A stretch of DNA of 64,000 bases from JANXSS01 sp025356535. GTDB taxonomy: Bacteria; Pseudomonadota; Gammaproteobacteria; Burkholderiales; Burkholderiaceae_D. The notes under the pieces were generated by a model. It made no database searches, was not told where the DNA came from, and saw only the letters and a program-made list of their open reading frames with translations. How positions within the stretch are numbered: position 1 is the stretch's first letter; every line of letters starts with the position of its first letter. Both the position numbers and the translations under genes were made by a program. This document shows positions 61,253 to 64,000 of the stretch, piece by piece. The stretch is from NCBI GenBank assembly GCA_043762325.1, contig JAYUMU010000161.1, positions 4,259 to 68,258 on the forward strand, read 5' to 3'.

Positions 61253-62635
61253 TCAGCCGCCGATCTGGCGAAACGGATCGAGCGCCATGTCGATGAGCCG
61301 CCGTTCGCGCACCACGATTTCGGCAACCGCCGTCATGCCGTAGCGTAGCGGATAGCGCGTCTTCGCCACTTCATAAAAATCCTTCTGCAACGTCACCCGT
61401 CCTTCGTACACCGGCTGCTTGGTCTGCAAAGAGGGCTTGGTCGCCGGCGAAATGAAGTCGAGCGAGCCGTTGATGAGGCCGTAACGCTGGAACGGAAAGG
61501 CGTTGAACTTCATCTTGACGTTCTGCCCTTCTTTCAGAAACGCGCGGTCCTGCTCGGCGATTTCGATCTTCAGGATCGGCCGGGCGTTTTTCGGCGCGAT
61601 GCCGCCCAGCGGCGTATTGGCCTGCACCTTGTCGCCCGGCTGCGTCGAGGTAACGTCAGTGATGACGCCATCCACGGGCGCGACGATCAGCAGAAAATTA
61701 TCCTTGTCGATGTTCTCGAAGCGAATGCGCGCCGCCGTGTCGGCGAGCAGGCGCGCCGTCTGCAACTGCAGGCGCAGCTTGTCGCCCACGGCGGCGACCT
61801 CCCTGCTCGCCGCCTCGTACTGCAGGCGCAACCGGGTCAGTTCCTGGCCGCTGGTTTCGAGCTGGGATTTCGCCTGGCCGAATTCGAGGCCCTGTCGCGC
61901 GCCGAGTTCGGCCAGGCGCGACTGCGCAACCCGGTAGGCATTGTCGGCCGTTTGCAGCGCATTTTTTTTGCCGTCGACCTGGAGTTGCGACACGCCGCCA
62001 CCGCTGGCCAGGGCAAACAGGCGGGCATATTTGTCGGCCTCGTCCCTGGCGGCGTCACGGGCCCGGCGCGCTTCCTCGAGGTTGGTGCGGGCTTCCTGCA
62101 ATTGCGCGCGCTGGCCTTCGGCAAGCTTCGAAGTGCCTTCGGCCACGCGGGTGGCATGCTGGCGCTCCTCGAGCTCCATCTGCTGCTTCAGGGCGGCGGC
62201 GCGACGCTCCATCAGGGCTTTTTTTTCCGGAAACTGCTGCCACTCGCGCTCGGCGCTTTCCAGCTTGAGCTGCGCATCGAGCGCATTGGTGGCAGCCTCG
62301 ATGGCGCCGCGCGCATTGAGCCGCGCCACCACGTCGCCCTTCGATACCGGCTGGCCTTCGGCGATGTAGAGGTTGGCCAGTTCGCCGTCGATCGGCGCAT
62401 ACACGCGCCGCACCTCGGACTCGGGCTGCAGGGCGCCCGGCGCACTGGCCAGGACATCCGCATGGCCGAAGAACGACCACAGCAGCGCGCACAACACCAG
62501 CCCCACCACCGTGTAGAGAACCGCCTGCGTCAGCTTCGCAGGCGTGGCCGAAAGGATCGCCAGCCCTTCGGCGCCGTGGTCTTCCAGCGCTTCGCTGAGC
62601 GGCGTCAGATGGCGTTGCGGCAGGTCGTTTTTCAT
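61253..62635 (-). CDS. HlyD-family secretion/efflux adaptor
   Basis: The 460-residue membrane-fusion protein has a membrane span at the N-terminus (VLYTVVGLVLCALLWSFFGH). A biotinyl-lipoyl-like half follows (YAPIDGELANLYIAEGQPVS), then long coiled-coil helices of about 190 residues (rich in Ala, Glu, Lys and Arg) and the second lipoyl/barrel half (PVDGVITDVTSTQPGDKVQA). It could join an exporter in the inner membrane to an outer-membrane channel, as in type I secretion or peptide export. Neither an ABC transporter nor a peptidase is visible in this window. It begins inside the stop codon of the upstream gene (ATGA overlap) and is followed by the zinc-ribbon gene. Confidence 0.88.
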   Translation of the reverse strand: MKNDLPQRHLTPLSEALEDHGAEGLAILSATPAKLTQAVLYTVVGLVLCALLWSFFGHADVLASAPGALQPESEVRRVYAPIDGELANLYIAEGQPVSKGDVVARLNARGAIEAATNALDAQLKLESAEREWQQFPEKKALMERRAAALKQQMELEERQHATRVAEGTSKLAEGQRAQLQEARTNLEEARRARDAARDEADKYARLFALASGGGVSQLQVDGKKNALQTADNAYRVAQSRLAELGARQGLEFGQAKSQLETSGQELTRLRLQYEAASREVAAVGDKLRLQLQTARLLADTAARIRFENIDKDNFLLIVAPVDGVITDVTSTQPGDKVQANTPLGGIAPKNARPILKIEIAEQDRAFLKEGQNVKMKFNAFPFQRYGLINGSLDFISPATKPSLQTKQPVYEGRVTLQKDFYEVAKTRYPLRYGMTAVAEIVVRERRLIDMALDPFRQIGG

Positions 62636-64000
62636 CTTACCGGCACCTCGGTGGTGGCGGGCGCGTCCAGCAGCGCCAGCCTGGCGGTGAGCAGTTCCGA
62701 TGCGAGCGGCGGCTGTGCGTCGCGCAGGGCATTGCGCTGTACCGACGATTCGACCAGCACCTCGCCCAGGCGCTGCAGCGCCGGCGCCGGCATCGGCGCG
62801 TCGAGCAGGCGGTACAGGCGCTCGGCCTGCAGCGAGGCGCTGCGTGCCTGCGTCAGCAGCCGCGCCTGTGCCGCAAAGGCAGCGCCATTGCCGTCGTCGC
62901 GCCGCGCGGCATCGTCCGGCGCGCCGGCCTGGCGGTACTGCTGCCAGAATCCCGCTGCCTGCTGGGCATAGGCGTCGGCCCGCTGCAGCAGGCGGGTGCG
63001 GCCGACCGCCGGATCGGCTTGCGCCGCATGGATGAAGTAGCCATCCTCCCGGGCATCGAGCAGGTCGTGAAATGCCAGCAGGCGCTCGGCATGGCCCGGC
63101 GTGGCGGCGGCGTTCCGGATGGCCTTGAAGCGGGCGACGATATCGGCCTTGTGGCGCATTTCGGCCGCCGCAGCCGCGCCCCAGGGGCCGCTTGTCATGG
63201 CCTGCAGGTCGGCCATCGCGCGCTCGGTTTCGCCGGCGCGCCAGGCGGCGCGGATGCTGCGGTAACGTTGCGCCAGGTCGATGTCGGGCAGGCGGCGCGC
63301 CGCAACCAGCGCCTGCAGCCGCGCCTGGAACACCGGCGTGGCAAGCTGCGTGCGCTCAACCTGCCCCACCACGGTGCCGAGCCGGCCGTTCTGCATGGCT
63401 GCCTGCAGCAGCAGATACTGCTGCATGTCGGCTTCGAGCCGTTCCAGGCCGCCCAGGCGCGGATATTTTTCTGCGTAGGTATGCAACAGTGCGGCGATCG
63501 TCTCGGGATGGTCGTTGTCGAGCTGCGCGGCGACCGTGCTTTTCAAGCGGTCGATGGCGGCAAGGTAGACCGCGCTGTCGCCCTGCAGCCGGCGCAACCG
63601 GCTCAGCGCTGCCGCATAGGCGTCGCGAAACGCCGGCACCTGCGTGGCAATGGCGCCGGCTGCGCGCTGATGGCCGGATGCATCGCCGTCCCATTGTTCC
63701 AGCAAGGCGGCGATGCGCTGCTCGTCGGCGTAGATGCGGATCGGTCGTTCGGTGCCGGCGCCGACGAAGCGGTCGAGTTCGCCGATCCATTCCAGTTCGC
63801 GCAACAAGGGCAGCGCCTCCGGATTGTGCCGCGCCGCCTCGCGCATGGTCGTCAGGACGGCGCCGGCGCGTGCGGCGTCGCCGGCATTTTCCGCCGTCAG
63901 CCATTGCGGCACGAATGCCTTGAGCCAGCTTTGCGTGGCCAGCATGCGGATCTCGGCATTGTCCGGATGTTGCGCAAGATACCGGTCGGCAGCCTGCGCC
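62632..64000 (-). CDS. Helical-repeat-like protein, C-terminal part (cut by window edge)
   Basis: The frame enters from the right edge (the reading frame continues upstream to 64000 with no stop) and ends at 62632, giving at least 456 residues. The chain is almost wholly alpha-helical and Ala/Leu/Arg-rich. The edge segment ADRYLAQHPDNAEIRMLA resembles one tetratricopeptide repeat. No enzymatic motif or signal peptide is visible in the part seen. The stop overlaps the start of the HlyD-type gene by 4 bases, so it is first or middle in that operon. The N-terminal part, which might carry a catalytic domain, is outside the window. Confidence 0.7.
   Translation of the reverse strand, partial: AQAADRYLAQHPDNAEIRMLATQSWLKAFVPQWLTAENAGDAARAGAVLTTMREAARHNPEALPLLRELEWIGELDRFVGAGTERPIRIYADEQRIAALLEQWDGDASGHQRAAGAIATQVPAFRDAYAAALSRLRRLQGDSAVYLAAIDRLKSTVAAQLDNDHPETIAALLHTYAEKYPRLGGLERLEADMQQYLLLQAAMQNGRLGTVVGQVERTQLATPVFQARLQALVAARRLPDIDLAQRYRSIRAAWRAGETERAMADLQAMTSGPWGAAAAAEMRHKADIVARFKAIRNAAATPGHAERLLAFHDLLDAREDGYFIHAAQADPAVGRTRLLQRADAYAQQAAGFWQQYRQAGAPDDAARRDDGNGAAFAAQARLLTQARSASLQAERLYRLLDAPMPAPALQRLGEVLVESSVQRNALRDAQPPLASELLTARLALLDAPATTEVPVR

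Noticed and set aside
1..64000. Mobile elements, CRISPR, prophage or tRNA genes
   Set aside because: No transposase, integrase, repeat-spacer array or cloverleaf was seen on either strand by reading; absence was not tested with dedicated tools.

Overview
The window is one GC-rich chromosomal segment from a Gram-negative bacterium. Family resemblance of many products (MdtABC/EmrAB-type pumps, DUF1631, OpgGH, malate synthase G, PilU, PEP-CTERM protein, LpxO, and small Oxalobacteraceae-looking proteins) points to a betaproteobacterium of the Burkholderiales, most likely Oxalobacteraceae. That placement comes from recall of families, not from a search. No rRNA, tRNA, CRISPR array, insertion sequence, integrase or phage gene was seen. 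Genes are closely packed and several operons use 4-bp ATGA stop/start overlaps.

Layout. 1-4834: the end of kdpB, then kdpC, kdpD and kdpE (high-affinity K+ uptake and its two-component control). 5157-7626: an unknown membrane-anchored protein, then a secreted PEP-CTERM protein that joins a long beta-helix-like repeat to an ice-binding-like (DUF3494) domain. 7685-11445: ABC1/AarF kinase-like protein, DCC-family protein, histidine phosphatase and NAD(P)H-hydrate dehydratase. 11883-14102: malate synthase G. 14244-18442 (minus): opgG-opgH for periplasmic glucans. 19052-22601 (minus): tail-specific protease and PilU. 22877-24164: very small proteins, including two divergent paralogues.

24229-32691 is a cluster of three transglutaminase-like proteins around a circularly permuted ATP-grasp/alpha-E protein. 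This is a predicted peptide-bond-forming and peptide-cleaving system whose substrate, as far as I know, is undefined. 33026-39732 holds DUF1631, a nitroreductase, a cupin, a GNAT acetyltransferase, a DUF1345 membrane protein, an LpxO-like lipid A hydroxylase and a small putative DNA-binding protein.

40146-49487 is a four-gene RND pump operon (adaptor, two permeases, outer-membrane factor). It is followed by a methyltransferase on the opposite strand and then by a second pump operon, MarR-EmrC-EmrA-EmrB (51292-56198). 56235-58806 (minus) carries an M48 metalloprotease, a DUF898 membrane protein and a small lipoprotein. 59029-61022 has a gamma-glutamyltransferase-like protein and an EthD-like protein. 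The right edge (61073-64000, minus) is an operon of a helical-repeat-like protein (cut by the window), an HlyD-type adaptor and a 58-residue zinc-ribbon protein.

Most of the window is envelope biology: ion uptake, osmotic glucans, lipid A modification, proteolytic quality control, two drug-efflux systems and a secreted surface protein. The least explained parts are the transglutaminase/ATP-grasp cluster, the repeat-bearing ice-binding-like protein, the paralogous small proteins near 23.3-24.2 kb, and the HlyD/zinc-ribbon operon at the right edge.
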